This document shows, piece by piece, positions 25,358-33,907 of a stretch of DNA of 64,000 bases; position 1 is the first letter of the stretch, and every line of letters begins with the position of its first letter. The notes beneath the pieces are model-generated. The model saw nothing but the letters and a program-made list of their open reading frames with translations. It ran no database searches and was not told the DNA's origin. Both the position numbers and the translations under genes were made by a program. Origin of the DNA: Verticiella alkaliphila (GTDB lineage: Bacteria > Pseudomonadota > Gammaproteobacteria > Burkholderiales > Burkholderiaceae_B); the NCBI RefSeq assembly GCF_018904615.1, contig NZ_JADCNH010000005.1, positions 62,001 to 126,000 of the forward strand. Direction: 5' to 3'.

Positions 25358-26467
25358 TTAGCGGATGGTCAGCACCTCGCCCCGTGTCGGGGAGCCAGGC
25401 GTCATGTCCCACGCGCGGATGACGGGCACGAACTTGTCGGTGAGGATGCGGGTCTCGGCGATGGAGCCGTCGTCGCGTTCGGTGAATTCCCGCTGGAGCG
25501 TCTTGTCCTTGTGGGTGTCACCCTTGACGACGAGCACGCGCCCGGTCTGGGAGCGCACGACGCCGGAAATCGCACCCGCGGCCAAAGCCAGGGCGAGATG
25601 CCAGTGGGACAAGGCCCGCGCCGGTGGACGCAGCGATTGCTGCGCGGCCCCTAGGTGCGTGTCCAGAGACGGCCAGAGACCTTGCAGCCTGCCAACCTCG
25701 TCGGTGAACTGTTCGGGCTCCATCGTCACGCGGAAGAAGTGCTCCGGCTCGGCCGGACTGGCGGGGACGATGTACGGCAGGAACGGCCAGTCGCTCGGCA
25801 GTTCCTCGGGTTCGACTTCGCCAAGCCCAACCTGCAGCAGCAGATTGCGCACGGCCTTAATCGAATCCGACGCCAGCTCGCGCTGACGCACCCGACGGCC
25901 GAAGATCACCACCTGCTTGAACTGCGTCTCCACCGCTCGGTAGATGCGCAGGTCCGTGTAGTGGCGTGTCAGCCAGCCGACCAGCTCCGCGTCGAGCACG
26001 TAGCCGGGGACGATGAAGACCAGCACGCCGCCGTATTGCAGCAACGACAGACTGCGCTGATAGAACAGCTTTTCGAGACGGGCGCGGCCTTGGCCCTGAT
26101 AGCCGATGTTGCCGTTGATGTCCTTGGACAGGTCGCCATACGGCGGATTCAGCCAGAGCAGCCCGAAGGACTGCTTGGAGACCATCGTGTCCATCAGGTC
26201 CGCGTGTAGGCAGTGATCGACCAGGCCGCGGGCATGGCGTGCCCGCTCCGCGTCGAACTCGACCGCGAACGCCTTGGCCTGCTCGCGCCCGAGGGCGTGG
26301 GCGGCTTCGGCGATCGCCACGCCTTCGCCGGCGCAGGGATCAAGGATGCACATCGGCCCGTCGCTGGGCATCAGTGCGTTGAGGGCTCTTTCGAGCGTGG
26401 GTTCGTCGGTTGGGTAGTAACCGTTCTTGGCGAAATTGCGGGCGAGCCGCGGGAACATGAGGGCCAT
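25358..26467 (-). CDS. DUF6094-type N6-adenine DNA methyltransferase
   Basis: The 369-aa protein begins MALMFPRLARNFAKNGYYPT. It has the AdoMet motif LDPCAGEGVA (about 41-50) and the catalytic LWLNPPYGDL (NPPY, about 102-105). No restriction enzyme is encoded beside it, so it is probably an orphan methylase, perhaps protecting the ICE after transfer. The start at 26467 has AGGAG at the right distance; upstream frame is leader. Confidence 0.85.
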   Translation of the reverse strand: MALMFPRLARNFAKNGYYPTDEPTLERALNALMPSDGPMCILDPCAGEGVAIAEAAHALGREQAKAFAVEFDAERARHARGLVDHCLHADLMDTMVSKQSFGLLWLNPPYGDLSKDINGNIGYQGQGRARLEKLFYQRSLSLLQYGGVLVFIVPGYVLDAELVGWLTRHYTDLRIYRAVETQFKQVVIFGRRVRQRELASDSIKAVRNLLLQVGLGEVEPEELPSDWPFLPYIVPASPAEPEHFFRVTMEPEQFTDEVGRLQGLWPSLDTHLGAAQQSLRPPARALSHWHLALALAAGAISGVVRSQTGRVLVVKGDTHKDKTLQREFTERDDGSIAETRILTDKFVPVIRAWDMTPGSPTRGEVLTIR

Positions 26468-26532
26468 GGAAGTCTCCTGGTTGGCGGGGGATGAATGGCG
26501 GAAGCACGCCAAGGCGTGCCTCCGTGGGTGGG

Positions 26533-27180
26533 TCAGGCCGCTACCGCTTCCGGCGTCCAGATCTTGGCCGGATACGGATAGGCCGTGAGCACGTCACTGC
26601 GGATCAGGGAACCCAGCGCCAGGGTCAGCGCCGGCACGTCGATGGCGAGCCGATGGCCTTCCAACGGCCCGAGGGCGAACGGAAGGCGGGCCAGCATCTC
26701 GCGGGTTTGCAGCAGTTCCAGCACGGTCTCGCGCCAGTGGTCGAGCAGCGGCAACGGGCAGGTGTCCCGCACCAGCATCCACAGGCGGTCAAGCCGGTGG
26801 GCGCTGCCCTGTGGCAGCAGTGCCAGTGCGCTGGCGTTGGCCTTGTCGGGCTTGACGCAGCGCCGGTCGAACAGCCACACGTTGGAGAGCGATCCGAACA
26901 GCGTTCGCCGGTAAGCGCGCGTGATGCGCTTTTCCAGGCGATCGACGTTGCCGATGAACACCGGGACGCTGCCGCCCTGGTCGGTGATGACGTGGAACTG
27001 GTCCAGTCCCTGCTCGTCGCGCCCGAGGGTCAGGCGAGCGAGGAACTGCTGGACGGCGGTGTCGCGCGCCCAGATGGACAGGAAGATCAGGTTGCCCTGG
27101 TCATCGCCGACGCAGGCGTCGGCCATCACGTCCGGGCATTCGTCGATGCGGTACAGCGTGGAAGAAGTATTGGTGGGCAT
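26533..27180 (-). CDS. Hypothetical ICE protein, 215 aa
   Basis: Not assigned to a known function. It is soluble and begins MPTNTSSTLYRIDECPDVM. It has a beta-rich first half (GNLIFLSIWARDTAVQQFL) and a helical second half. It lies upstream of the adenine methylase on the same strand with its own leader hairpin (GGGGCA/TGCCCC). It is a regular resident of this accessory block in related elements. Confidence 0.72.
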   Translation of the reverse strand: MPTNTSSTLYRIDECPDVMADACVGDDQGNLIFLSIWARDTAVQQFLARLTLGRDEQGLDQFHVITDQGGSVPVFIGNVDRLEKRITRAYRRTLFGSLSNVWLFDRRCVKPDKANASALALLPQGSAHRLDRLWMLVRDTCPLPLLDHWRETVLELLQTREMLARLPFALGPLEGHRLAIDVPALTLALGSLIRSDVLTAYPYPAKIWTPEAVAA

Positions 27181-27256
27181 GGTGGTGTCCTCGGATGAAC
27201 GGGAACAGCATCGCCCGCTGGGGCAAGTACTGCCCCGGGGGGTGGAAGAAAATCGC

Positions 27257-27517
27257 TCAGTCCGGCTCGAACTGCCGGGTGTGCGGGTTGAAGTGAAGCG
27301 CCTCGTCCACCGCGGTGATCGGCGTGAAGCCGTCCAGGTAGATGTTGTTGAGGTACTGGTCGCGGTAGGTCAGTGCCTGCCGTGCCTGCTCCTCGGTGAG
27401 GCCGTTGTCGATGAAGTACCCCAGCATTTCTTCGTCGGAGGAAAGTTCGTCGTTGGACAAACTGCCTTCAACGAGCTTCAACAGCGAGGCGGGGAGCGCA
27501 GCCAGGATCGGGTCCAT
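27257..27517 (-). CDS. Small hypothetical ICE protein, 86 aa
   Basis: Acidic, with SLSNDELSSDEEMLGYFIDNGL and FTPITAVDEALHFN. ATG 27517 has AGGAGG nearby. It is 16 bases downstream of the 135-aa gene, so the two are probably co-transcribed. No domain recognised. Confidence 0.72.
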   Translation of the reverse strand: MDPILAALPASLLKLVEGSLSNDELSSDEEMLGYFIDNGLTEEQARQALTYRDQYLNNIYLDGFTPITAVDEALHFNPHTRQFEPD

Positions 27518-27533
27518 GTCGGTTCCTCCTGAC

Positions 27534-27941
27534 TCAGGCCAACAGCGCCGCGGCGGGTGCCGTGGATGCCGTGGGGGTGCGACGCCGCGCGTGGTAGGCG
27601 CGAACGCCTGCACGCCAGTCGGCGGACTGCTCCGGCGCCATGTCGAGGTAGCTCAACGGGCACGAGTAGTAGTACGGGTGCATGGACTCGTCCAGCGGCT
27701 TGTAGCCCCACTGGTTGCCGCTGCGTTCCAGAAGATCGCAGCGGATGTAGCGCAGGGACTGGCCCGGTGCGAGATCACGATGCACGCCTTCGGCCTTGGC
27801 CGTCACTTCCGCGACGGACCAGAGGACGTTGCCGCGCAGCGTGTGGGCGATGACCTTCACGCTGGCGCGCTCGGTCTCCTGCTGTGCGATCAGTTCCGCG
27901 ATCAGTTCAGACCGCGATTGAGGTGAGAAATACCAGCCCAT
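27534..27941 (-). CDS. Hypothetical ICE protein, 135 aa
   Basis: The product begins MGWYFSPQSRSELIAEL and contains LERSGNQWGYKPLDES and YYYSCPLSYLDM. It resembles conserved hypotheticals of this ICE class (I recall DUF6927, not verified). Its ribosome binding site AGGAGG lies inside a nine-pair hairpin (27944-27976), so translation may need the fold to open. Confidence 0.75.
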   Translation of the reverse strand: MGWYFSPQSRSELIAELIAQQETERASVKVIAHTLRGNVLWSVAEVTAKAEGVHRDLAPGQSLRYIRCDLLERSGNQWGYKPLDESMHPYYYSCPLSYLDMAPEQSADWRAGVRAYHARRRTPTASTAPAAALLA

Positions 27942-27943
27942 GA

Positions 27944-27976
27944 GAGGCCTCCTGAAGAAGTAAAGCCGGAGGCCTC
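27944..27976 (-). promoter_or_regulatory. Hairpin that buries the ribosome binding site of the 135-aa gene
   Basis: On the minus strand GAGGCCTCC and GGAGGCCTC pair perfectly over nine bases with a 15-nt loop, and the second arm is the Shine-Dalgarno sequence. Another CCCG/CGGG plus GGGG/CCCC hairpin lies just upstream. Confidence 0.55.
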
Positions 27977-28046
27977 CCCGTGGGGAAGAACCCCCAGCGG
28001 GTGATGGAAATGCCGCGTGTGCGGCGAAGGAACCTATGCTTTGCCC

Positions 28047-28388
28047 TCAGTCCCAGTCGTCATCGTCGCGATCACAACCGGCCGGGCAGTAGCCGAACTC
28101 GATCCCATGCGAGCAGTAGCCATGCTCCGCATTCCAGTCCTGGGTTTCCTGCCGTTCGGCAGGTGTTGCGTAGTCCCATTCCCGGGTCGCGATTTCCAGC
28201 GCTTGAGTGCGCTGGTCATGCGGCAACCGACTGGCTTGCGCGTCGATCTCCGAGCTGAAAAGCGTGACCCAGTGATCCCAGGACAGGCCGCAACCACGTT
28301 GGGCATGCTCGGCGGCCGTCTTGCAAACGGCGCGCCACGCGGTTTCGTCCAGCGCGGAACGGGGTGTATCGCAAGCGATGGTGGACAT
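28047..28388 (-). CDS. Hypothetical ICE protein, 113 aa, Cys/His-rich C-terminus
   Basis: The protein starts MSTIACDTPRSALDETAWRA and ends with a Cys/His cluster (HGYCSHGIEFGYCPAGCD) that could bind a metal, followed by DDDDWD. ATG 28388 has CTGGAGG, which is part of a hairpin (28392-28421). Function not recognised. Confidence 0.75.
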   Translation of the reverse strand: MSTIACDTPRSALDETAWRAVCKTAAEHAQRGCGLSWDHWVTLFSSEIDAQASRLPHDQRTQALEIATREWDYATPAERQETQDWNAEHGYCSHGIEFGYCPAGCDRDDDDWD

Positions 28389-28391
28389 GAT

Positions 28392-28421
28392 GGAGACCTC
28401 CAGAAGAAAGCCGAGGCCTCC
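28392..28421 (-). promoter_or_regulatory. Hairpin that buries the ribosome binding site of the 113-aa gene
   Basis: GGAGGCCTC and GAGGTCTCC on the minus strand form nine pairs with one G-U; the second arm contains the GGAGG. The same plan occurs before the 135-aa gene, with a different loop. Confidence 0.5.
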
Positions 28422-28483
28422 CCCCGCATGGGGAAGGAACCCCGGCGGGTGGATGAAGAACACCGCGGATGCGGCGTCCGCAA

Positions 28484-29172
28484 TCACGCAGGTTGCAGTT
28501 CGGCCTGGCGGCTCCACTCCTGCGTCTTGAAGTCCAGCGCGTAGCCCAGTTCGCCCAGGCGGGCGATCTGCGCGCGCAGGGCGCGGCGGTCGATGGTCGA
28601 ATCCAGCTTCACGGACTCGCCCAGCGGCCACAACAGGCCGAACAGCGCGGCGTCGCCATCCTCGGTGCTGCCGGCGGCAGCAGCCGCAGCAGGCGGCGCG
28701 TCCACGCCGAAGGGCGTGGTATCGACCAGCGGGTCCGCGGACGCCTGCACGGGTGCAGGTTTGGCGGACCTGGATGCCTTGGCGGGCTTGGCCGGCGTTG
28801 CCACAGGCTGCGTCCCTTGCTCTTCATCGAGCGGATCGACTTCCTGCGGGGCGAAGCTATGTGCTTCGGCCTTGCTCAGCTTGTCGATGCCGAAAAGTGT
28901 CATACCGTCCAGGTTGGCGCGCATCTCGAAACGCATGCTGCCGTCGCTGATCGGATAGCCTTTGAGGAAGATGTAGCGAAGAACGAACTCCCCTTGGTAC
29001 TTGCCCTCGGGGTATTGCTCCAACTCCGCGTCTTTAATCGTGAATTTTCCGAGTTGGCATTCGAGCTTGCCAACATTGAACTTTCCGTTGCGGCCGTGAA
29101 TGGTGCGCAGCGCGAGCTGGCCCGGGACGATGATGGGCGTGGCCGATTTCTCGGGTGCCGATGTGACTGCAT
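28484..29172 (-). CDS. DUF3275 family ICE protein, apparent frameshift just after the start codon
   Basis: The DUF3275 domain covers VPGQLALRTIHGRNGKFNVG and ELEQYPEGKYQGEFVLRYIF. A linker rich in Ala, Pro and Lys and a C-terminal helix (LRAQIARLGELGYALDF) follow. The domain frame has no start codon of its own. The ATG at 29172 with AAGGAG upstream is one base off; adding one base at 29163-29170 gives a 229-aa protein. Unless repaired, translation could start only internally near 29023. Function unknown; the gene lies downstream of DUF3577. Confidence 0.8.
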
Positions 29173-29194
29173 GATGCTTCTCCTTGAGGAATAG

Positions 29195-29226
29195 GAAAAA
29201 GGCAAGGCCCCGTGAGGGGCCATGCC
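29195..29226 (-). terminator. Terminator between DUF3577 and DUF3275 genes
   Basis: Minus strand GGCAtGGCCCC-tcac-GGGGCCtTGCC then TTTTTCC, starting four bases after the DUF3577 stop. It sits directly before the DUF3275 ribosome binding site and may act as an attenuator. Confidence 0.8.
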
Positions 29227-29229
29227 GGA

Positions 29230-30132
29230 TCAGAACGAAGCAGCCAATGCCGGCTCCTGCTCTTCGACTTCACCTGCGGGCTCGCGCTCGGCGGGCTTGA
29301 CAGGCTGGTCGGCAGCGGTGTCGGCGGCGTCCTCGGCTTCGGGCGCGGGTGCGTCCTCGGCCTGCGCCTGGTTCGTCGGATAGACCTGCGTGCCGTCGAT
29401 CTTGATCAGACCGATGTGGATCAGCGTCGATTCCAGGCTCGCTCCCGGCTCCCCGGCGCGCTCACCCTTGGTGCGGATGTACGGATCGATCTTCATGTCG
29501 TTCAACTTGAAGGCGATCAGCACCTTGCGGTCCCCTTCGATGGCCTGCACGCACCGGCGAACCAGGTGCTCGGCTTCAGGGGTGGCGACGATGGTGTCGA
29601 AGTACCGATAGTCCGGTTCACCGACAGGCCCGGCCAGAGCCGCGACGCAGCACGACAGGAACGGATCGCCATCCTTGGGGGTGACGTCCTTCGGACGGCT
29701 AAGGTAGCCGATGCCGCGGGTGATCAGCTCGTGCTGCTTGATGGAAGCCAGTTCGGCCCGGTCAAGCGGCTCGGCCTTGAGCAGTCGCGCCTTGAGAGAC
29801 GCGGCGGCTTCACCCTTGCGCTCGCCCTTGTCGCGGATGTACGCATCGCCCCACAGGTCGCCGAGGCGGAAGCGCACCAGCGGGCGCTGCTTGGGATCGT
29901 CAACGCCGATGTAGCGCTGGACGAGGTTCTTGGCCTCGGCACCCGAGACCTTGACGTCGAAGTAGCGGTAGCTGGGGTCCCTGGCGGGGCCGACCAGCGC
30001 GGCAACGGTGCATGCCAGGAAAGGCTGCGCACGGCGGCCGCCCCGGACAGGCACTTCACGGACACGCTGGATATAGCCGATGCCCGAGGTGTGGAGGTCG
30101 AAATACGATTTCTCGTTGGACGTGGTGTTCAT
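29230..30132 (-). CDS. DUF3577 / STY4534-family ICE protein with two tandem domains
   Basis: The 300-aa protein belongs to the DUF3577 (STY4534) family, annotated as an ICE replication protein. Two similar units are visible: residues about 16-125 (GIGYIQRVREVPVRGG, YRYFDVKVSGAEAKNLVQRY, AYIRDKGERKGEAAASL) and about 140-255 (GIGYLSRPKDVTPKDG, YRYFDTIVATPEAEHLVRRC, PYIRTKGERAGEPGASL). The last 50 residues are Ala/Glu-rich. It is read from a long leader with folded element copy 2. The replication role is by family name only. Confidence 0.88.
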   Translation of the reverse strand: MNTTSNEKSYFDLHTSGIGYIQRVREVPVRGGRRAQPFLACTVAALVGPARDPSYRYFDVKVSGAEAKNLVQRYIGVDDPKQRPLVRFRLGDLWGDAYIRDKGERKGEAAASLKARLLKAEPLDRAELASIKQHELITRGIGYLSRPKDVTPKDGDPFLSCCVAALAGPVGEPDYRYFDTIVATPEAEHLVRRCVQAIEGDRKVLIAFKLNDMKIDPYIRTKGERAGEPGASLESTLIHIGLIKIDGTQVYPTNQAQAEDAPAPEAEDAADTAADQPVKPAEREPAGEVEEQEPALAASF

Positions 30133-30223
30133 GGTGAATCTCCATAGGGAAGAAGCGGAGACACACCAGCCCCACGCATGCGGGGAAAGGTGCGTAACCC
30201 CGCGGTGGGTCGATAAGGCGAAA

Positions 30224-30359
30224 GCATCCGCCACCAGAGACTGGTGGCCGCTCGCGGATGGATGCGGTGCGAGCTGGCTCGGTCACGCAGTGGGAACTGC
30301 GACGCAACCTCGAAGACCGATGGTTGCCCGGCATGTCGCTGACAACGTCAGCAGGCATG
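30224..30359 (-). promoter_or_regulatory. Five-copy structured leader element, copy 2 (upstream of DUF3577)
   Basis: Plus-strand arms: GCATCC/GGATGC (30224-30229, 30260-30265) around CCACC/GGTGG; GCAGT-ggga-ACTGC (30287-30300); GCAACC/GGTTGC (30304-30309, 30322-30327); GCTGAC-aac-GTCAGC (30338-30352) inside CATG/CATG. Compared with copy 1 the third and fourth stems change in matched pairs. The element ends 92 nt before the DUF3577 ATG. A 'DUF3577' RNA motif has been reported from comparative genomics (my recollection); this could be a member. Confidence 0.72.
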
Positions 30360-30458
30360 GGGTCAGCATGGCCGGGCCTCGCGCGCGCGACAGCAATCAA
30401 TCGGCATCCGGGCGCTTCCCATTTTTTCCAGGCTGCCCAGTTCCGCCCAAAAGAAAGC

Positions 30459-30485
30459 CCCCGAAATGGGGGCTTCAAGGGGTAT
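30459..30485 (-). terminator. Terminator after DUF3085 gene
   Basis: AAGCCCCC-atttc-GGGGGCTT followed by TCTTTT on the minus strand, 16 nt past the stop at 30501. The 368-base gap 30133-30500 therefore holds this terminator, element copy 2 and a G/C leader hairpin, and no gene. Confidence 0.85.
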
Positions 30486-30500
30486 GCGGACATTTTTGGA

Positions 30501-30854
30501 CTACGCCGATTCCACCGCCGCCAGTGACAGATACGTAGCGGTGGCGGACAGCTCCAGATCATCTGAGCTTTGCAGAATGCGAGTGAAAACGCTGTCTTTC
30601 GGGTCGAAGAACTCGCCGAAGTCGTCGCCGCCAAGCTCGGCGCGTGCCAGTTCCCACCAGTCATCGAACGGGTCGGTATCCGGGTTGCAGCCGACGGCAT
30701 AGGCCAGCAGCTTCACGCGGCCATCGGGGCGGCGCTCTCCGCGCTCGGCGAGGAAGTACACGCCCTGGTCCTTGGCCAGGGCGACGCGGCATTGGTTGGC
30801 GATGGCCTCGGCAAGCACGGGGCGCAGGTCGGAGCCTCTGAATCGCAGTGACAT
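30501..30854 (-). CDS. DUF3085 domain protein
   Basis: The 117-aa product is a full DUF3085 match: MSLRFRGSDLRPVLAEAI at the start, LLAYAVGCNPDTDPFDDWW and RAELGGDDFGEFFDP. ATG 30854 has AGGAG 10 bases upstream. The family is frequent in ICE and plasmid accessory regions and has no known function. Confidence 0.87.
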   Translation of the reverse strand: MSLRFRGSDLRPVLAEAIANQCRVALAKDQGVYFLAERGERRPDGRVKLLAYAVGCNPDTDPFDDWWELARAELGGDDFGEFFDPKDSVFTRILQSSDDLELSATATYLSLAAVESA

Positions 30855-30879
30855 GGTTGAAATCTCCTGTATGGATGAA

Positions 30880-30914
30880 GAAAAAAAGCCCTCCACCGAA
30901 ACGGATGGAAGGCT
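30880..30914 (-). terminator. Terminator or attenuator before the DUF3085 gene
   Basis: AAGCCtTCCAtCCG-ttt-CGGtGGAgGGCTT followed by seven T on the minus strand, 65 nt past the stop of the 270-aa gene and 25 nt before the DUF3085 ATG. Confidence 0.85.
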
Positions 30915-30979
30915 TGTGGGGCAGTCGCCGATAGGCTGTGGACTGATCAGTCGTGCCGCTAGGCTTCCTGTCTGGCACG

Positions 30980-31792
30980 TCAGGCTGGAATCGCCTGACG
31001 TTGCCGAGAGGCTTTGGCGTCGATCATGCTCACGTCGATCAGGCGCCAGCGCCCGTCGTCGATGAGCCGCTCCAGCACTTCACCGAGCATGTCGAAATAC
31101 ACCCCGTCGTGCCTATCGATCAACTCACCGTCGCGGTGCAGCTCCACCACGTAGGTGTCGCCGCCACGGTCGTAGAGGATCGTCACCTGACCCTCGAACT
31201 TGGTGGTTGAGACCGTGAAGCTGATCGCCGGCGGGGTCTCGATGATCTTGGAGGGCTTGGGATCGACCCAGGCGAAGTCGCGGGCACCTGCATCGACCAG
31301 CATGTGGGTGATGCACCGGAACCCGTCGGGCGCGGGCATCTCCTCCAACTGCTCGATGAGTTGGCCCAGCTCCATGCACTGCGGCTCGGGAATGGGCAGC
31401 TTGGCGGGTGCTTTGCCAAGGATATGCCTCGTGATGGTGTAAGGCGTGCCATCCGAAGTCTTCTCGGTGACGACTTCCGGGGTGTCCGCGCGCAGCCCGT
31501 CGAAACGTCGCCGGGCGTAGGGTTGGACATGGACCTTGGCGCCCTCGCTGGGAACGGTGGTCACCAGGTTGGGATCGAGCACGGCGAACTCGGAAGGCTT
31601 GAGCTTGACGACGATGGCATCGTCGGTCGCGGAGACTACCTTGCCGTTGAAGGGCTGAGGGTCGATGGCGAAGCCCAACGTCGAGGACTGCGGCTGATCA
31701 TCGAATACGCGGTATTTGAACGAACGCACGTTACGAGGGACATGGCCCGCGACAAGCGAAGGCATCATGGATTTGATGAGGGAACGGTCCAT
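30980..31792 (-). CDS. Hypothetical ICE protein, 270 aa
   Basis: Not recognised. It begins MDRSLIKSMMPSLVAGHVPR and has a beta-rich first half (FKYRVFDDQPQSSTLGFAID, VVSATDDAIVVKLKPSEFAV) then LEEMPAPDGFRCITHMLVDAG and FTVSTTKFEGQVTILYDRGG. ATG 31792 has AAGGAG. It is preceded by element copy 3 and a CAAGGG/CCCTTG hairpin. Clearly coding and conserved-looking; role unknown. Confidence 0.78.
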   Translation of the reverse strand: MDRSLIKSMMPSLVAGHVPRNVRSFKYRVFDDQPQSSTLGFAIDPQPFNGKVVSATDDAIVVKLKPSEFAVLDPNLVTTVPSEGAKVHVQPYARRRFDGLRADTPEVVTEKTSDGTPYTITRHILGKAPAKLPIPEPQCMELGQLIEQLEEMPAPDGFRCITHMLVDAGARDFAWVDPKPSKIIETPPAISFTVSTTKFEGQVTILYDRGGDTYVVELHRDGELIDRHDGVYFDMLGEVLERLIDDGRWRLIDVSMIDAKASRQRQAIPA

Positions 31793-31863
31793 GGGAATCT
31801 CCTTGAGGAAGAACAAGGGATTCCCCGCCCGCAAGGGAGAGGTCCCTTGTGGGTGGCGTGAAC

Positions 31864-31968
31864 GGACGGGGTACGTCCATAGAAAGAAACGACCAGCACG
31901 GTTTCCCGCACTTGCAGCCTTGAAGGTCTCGGCTGCCAGGGCATGTGTCGGCAACGCCGACGAACATG
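31864..31968 (-). promoter_or_regulatory. Five-copy structured leader element, copy 3 (upstream of the 270-aa gene)
   Basis: Arms: GGACG/CGTCC (31864-31878); GCACGG-tttc-CCGCAC with two G-U pairs (31896-31911); GCAGCC/GGCTGC (31914-31919, 31931-31936); GTCGGC-aac-GCCGAC (31947-31961) inside CATG/CATG. It is the shortest copy; the distal stem is reduced. The fourth stem is base-changed yet fully paired relative to copies 1 and 2. It ends 71 nt before the ATG at 31792. Confidence 0.65.
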
Positions 31969-32047
31969 GAGCAAGGATGGCTCTGGAATGGGCGGCCTGC
32001 TTGCAAGAAATCGCACAGCGTCGCACCCGCTTTCCTGCGCTGCGGAC

Positions 32048-32073
32048 AAGAAAAAGCCCCTCGAAAGGGGCTT
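32048..32073 (-). terminator. Terminator after the 92-aa gene
   Basis: AAGCCCC-tttcga-GGGGCTT then TTTCTTG on the minus strand, 8 nt past the stop at 32081. The 288-base gap to the next gene holds this terminator, element copy 3 and a leader hairpin. Confidence 0.87.
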
Positions 32074-32080
32074 GGTTGGG

Positions 32081-32359
32081 TCAGGCTTCGTACACGAAGT
32101 AGTGCTCGCGCTGATGTGGGAAGAAGACATGCTTCCATGTATCGCCGCTGGTGTTGCCACCGTCGAAGACGACCATTTCGTAGTCGTCAATGTCGGTGTC
32201 CACCAGGTCGGCGCTGGCGATATGGCGCATGTGCAGCGTGCCGCTCATGCGCTCGAATACCAGGATCTGGCCGATGGCGTCGTCCTGGCCCATGGCATTG
32301 ACGCAGGCGCCGAGCTGGTGCTCGAAGTCTGGCGTGCGCGAGATGAGGTCGGGGAACAT
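32081..32359 (-). CDS. Hypothetical ICE protein, 92 aa
   Basis: It begins MFPDLISRTPDFEHQLGACV and has DDYEMVVFDGGNTSGDTWKH. ATG 32359 has AGGAGC upstream, behind a CCGGCCCG/CGGGCTGG hairpin. No membrane segment or known domain. It is the last gene of its unit, before a good terminator. Confidence 0.73.
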   Translation of the reverse strand: MFPDLISRTPDFEHQLGACVNAMGQDDAIGQILVFERMSGTLHMRHIASADLVDTDIDDYEMVVFDGGNTSGDTWKHVFFPHQREHYFVYEA

Positions 32360-32456
32360 GAGGTTGCTCCTATGAAAATGGACCAGCCCGGCTCCGGGAG
32401 GGAGACGGGCCGGTATGGGGGAGAACAAAGAGGAAGGATGTTGCGTCGAGCGGCTG

Positions 32457-33194
32457 CTAGGATTCGGCCAACGGCAGGCCCAACAGCACGGGTGCGTCGG
32501 CGTCGAGAATCAGGATGCGCACGTCGGCCTGGCCAGCCAGTTCAATGACGTTCGCCAGGTCATCCGGCATACCCTTGCTTCGGTGCTCCTGGCGAAGCTG
32601 CTCCGCACTGATGCCCTCGGCGTGGTCCAGGTTCTTGTCCGTCCAGGGGGTGGAGATCAGCTTGATGCCGATCGCCGGGCTGTACGGAACCCGGAACGCG
32701 ATGAACAGGAATGCCTCCGGCGTAGCGAGGTCTGCCAGGTTGGCGAGGTATTGGCCGGTTTCTTGGCTGATGTGTGCGCTGCTGATTTCCCAGCACCGGC
32801 TGTAGTAGCCGGTCTCGAAACTCAGGCGCTGTACGACTTCCCGCGCTGCCTCTGCCGAATAGGCGTCGCCGACGTGGATGGGGCGACCGTCGAAGTCGTC
32901 GCCATGGATGGCATAGACCACGGCACCGATTACACCTTCGCCGCTGACACCTTCTGCGGTATCGCATTCGGCCAGCACCTCGGCACTCACGGGTTCGGGA
33001 CCATTCCTGACCACGGCGAAATCGCTGGTGACGATGCACGAGGATGAAATCAGTTCCTCGTCGGAAAAGTGCTTTTGACTCGCGTGGATGATTCGCCAGA
33101 CATGCGGGCTTCCGTCGTCGTAGCCGATGCACAGCGTGCGGACGATTTTTAGATTCCAGTAGCCGCGGAGAAAGGGATTGGGTTTCTGGGACAT
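32457..33194 (-). CDS. Hypothetical protein with a DUF5983-like C-terminus, 245 aa
   Basis: The C-terminal part (ISSAHISQETGQYLANL, then IRLI-type strands and LILDADAPVLLGLPL) resembles DUF5983, a family of ICE and plasmid accessory proteins of unknown function. The N-terminal half (residues 1-130) is unassigned. GGAGAG stands before the ATG at 33194, after a perfect eight-pair hairpin CCACCGGG/CCCGGTGG. Confidence 0.7.
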   Translation of the reverse strand: MSQKPNPFLRGYWNLKIVRTLCIGYDDGSPHVWRIIHASQKHFSDEELISSSCIVTSDFAVVRNGPEPVSAEVLAECDTAEGVSGEGVIGAVVYAIHGDDFDGRPIHVGDAYSAEAAREVVQRLSFETGYYSRCWEISSAHISQETGQYLANLADLATPEAFLFIAFRVPYSPAIGIKLISTPWTDKNLDHAEGISAEQLRQEHRSKGMPDDLANVIELAGQADVRILILDADAPVLLGLPLAES

Positions 33195-33274
33195 GGGAAC
33201 TCTCCAGATTTGAATAATGGGGCCAATCCCCGCCACCGGGAATTGGACCCGGTGGGTTGAAAGTGGAAAATGCG

Positions 33275-33906
33275 TCAGTCGGCGCTGATCGTTGGCGTCT
33301 GAACCAGCCGTTCGGCGATGCGATGGCGCACATTTAGGCGAAATTGCTCATCGGTGATGCCGGCAAGCAGGTTGGCGGCCTCCAGCGCGATCAACGCTGA
33401 GGCCTCTTCGATGTCGGCGGCCAGGATGGTGTTGCGCAGTTGATCGCCGAGTTGAAGCGCCTGCGAGGACGTTCTGAAGACCTGGACCTCGCGGCTCAGG
33501 TAGCAGCCGTTGCCGCCGAACTCGAATAGCCTTGGCTTGCTGCAATACCAGCAGCCCTCAAACTGGATGGCGGTCAGGTTATGGCCGTCATCGAAGCGGG
33601 TAGCGATCAGAAGCAGGGCTTCCAGGTCGGCGCTGTCCTCGAATTGGTGGTGCTCGATCAGGTTCTCCCGCTCCCCGTCCTGGTCAGCACGGAAGTGCGC
33701 GGCCAGCCGTTCAAGCAGAGGCGGAATCGACAACTCAGCACATCTGTCCAGCGTGGATCATTGGTTTCGGCGATCTGGGCGATGTAGGCCTGCCCATTGC
33801 CGGGATGGTTTTCGTCGAGCGCGAAAGCACCGAACAGTGCCTTGATGACGGGAGTAACGCGGTTGAGCACGAGAACGCCCGTGCCTTCGTAGTAGTTGTT
33901 TGCCAT
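33275..33906 (-). pseudogene. Hypothetical ICE protein, 210 aa when restored, interrupted by a one-base frameshift
   Basis: The N-terminal frame from ATG 33906 reads MANNYYEGTGVLVLNRVTPV and NHPGNGQAYIAQIAETNDP, then goes off frame. The C-terminal frame (33733-33275) carries FEGCWYCSKPRLFEFGGNGC and LSREVQVFRTSSQALQLGDQ. Restoring CTGGAG from CTGAG at about 33736 joins them as TDVLELSIPPLLERLAAHF, a single protein as I recall it from related ICEs. Function unknown. The ribosome binding site is inside a hairpin (33908-33936). Confidence 0.75.
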
Positions 33907-33907
33907 G

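Noticed and set aside
30287-30359. TTGTCA in element copy 2 as a conserved -35 box
   Set aside because: It matches TTGACA at five positions, but the other four copies do not keep it, so it is better explained by the stem sequence.
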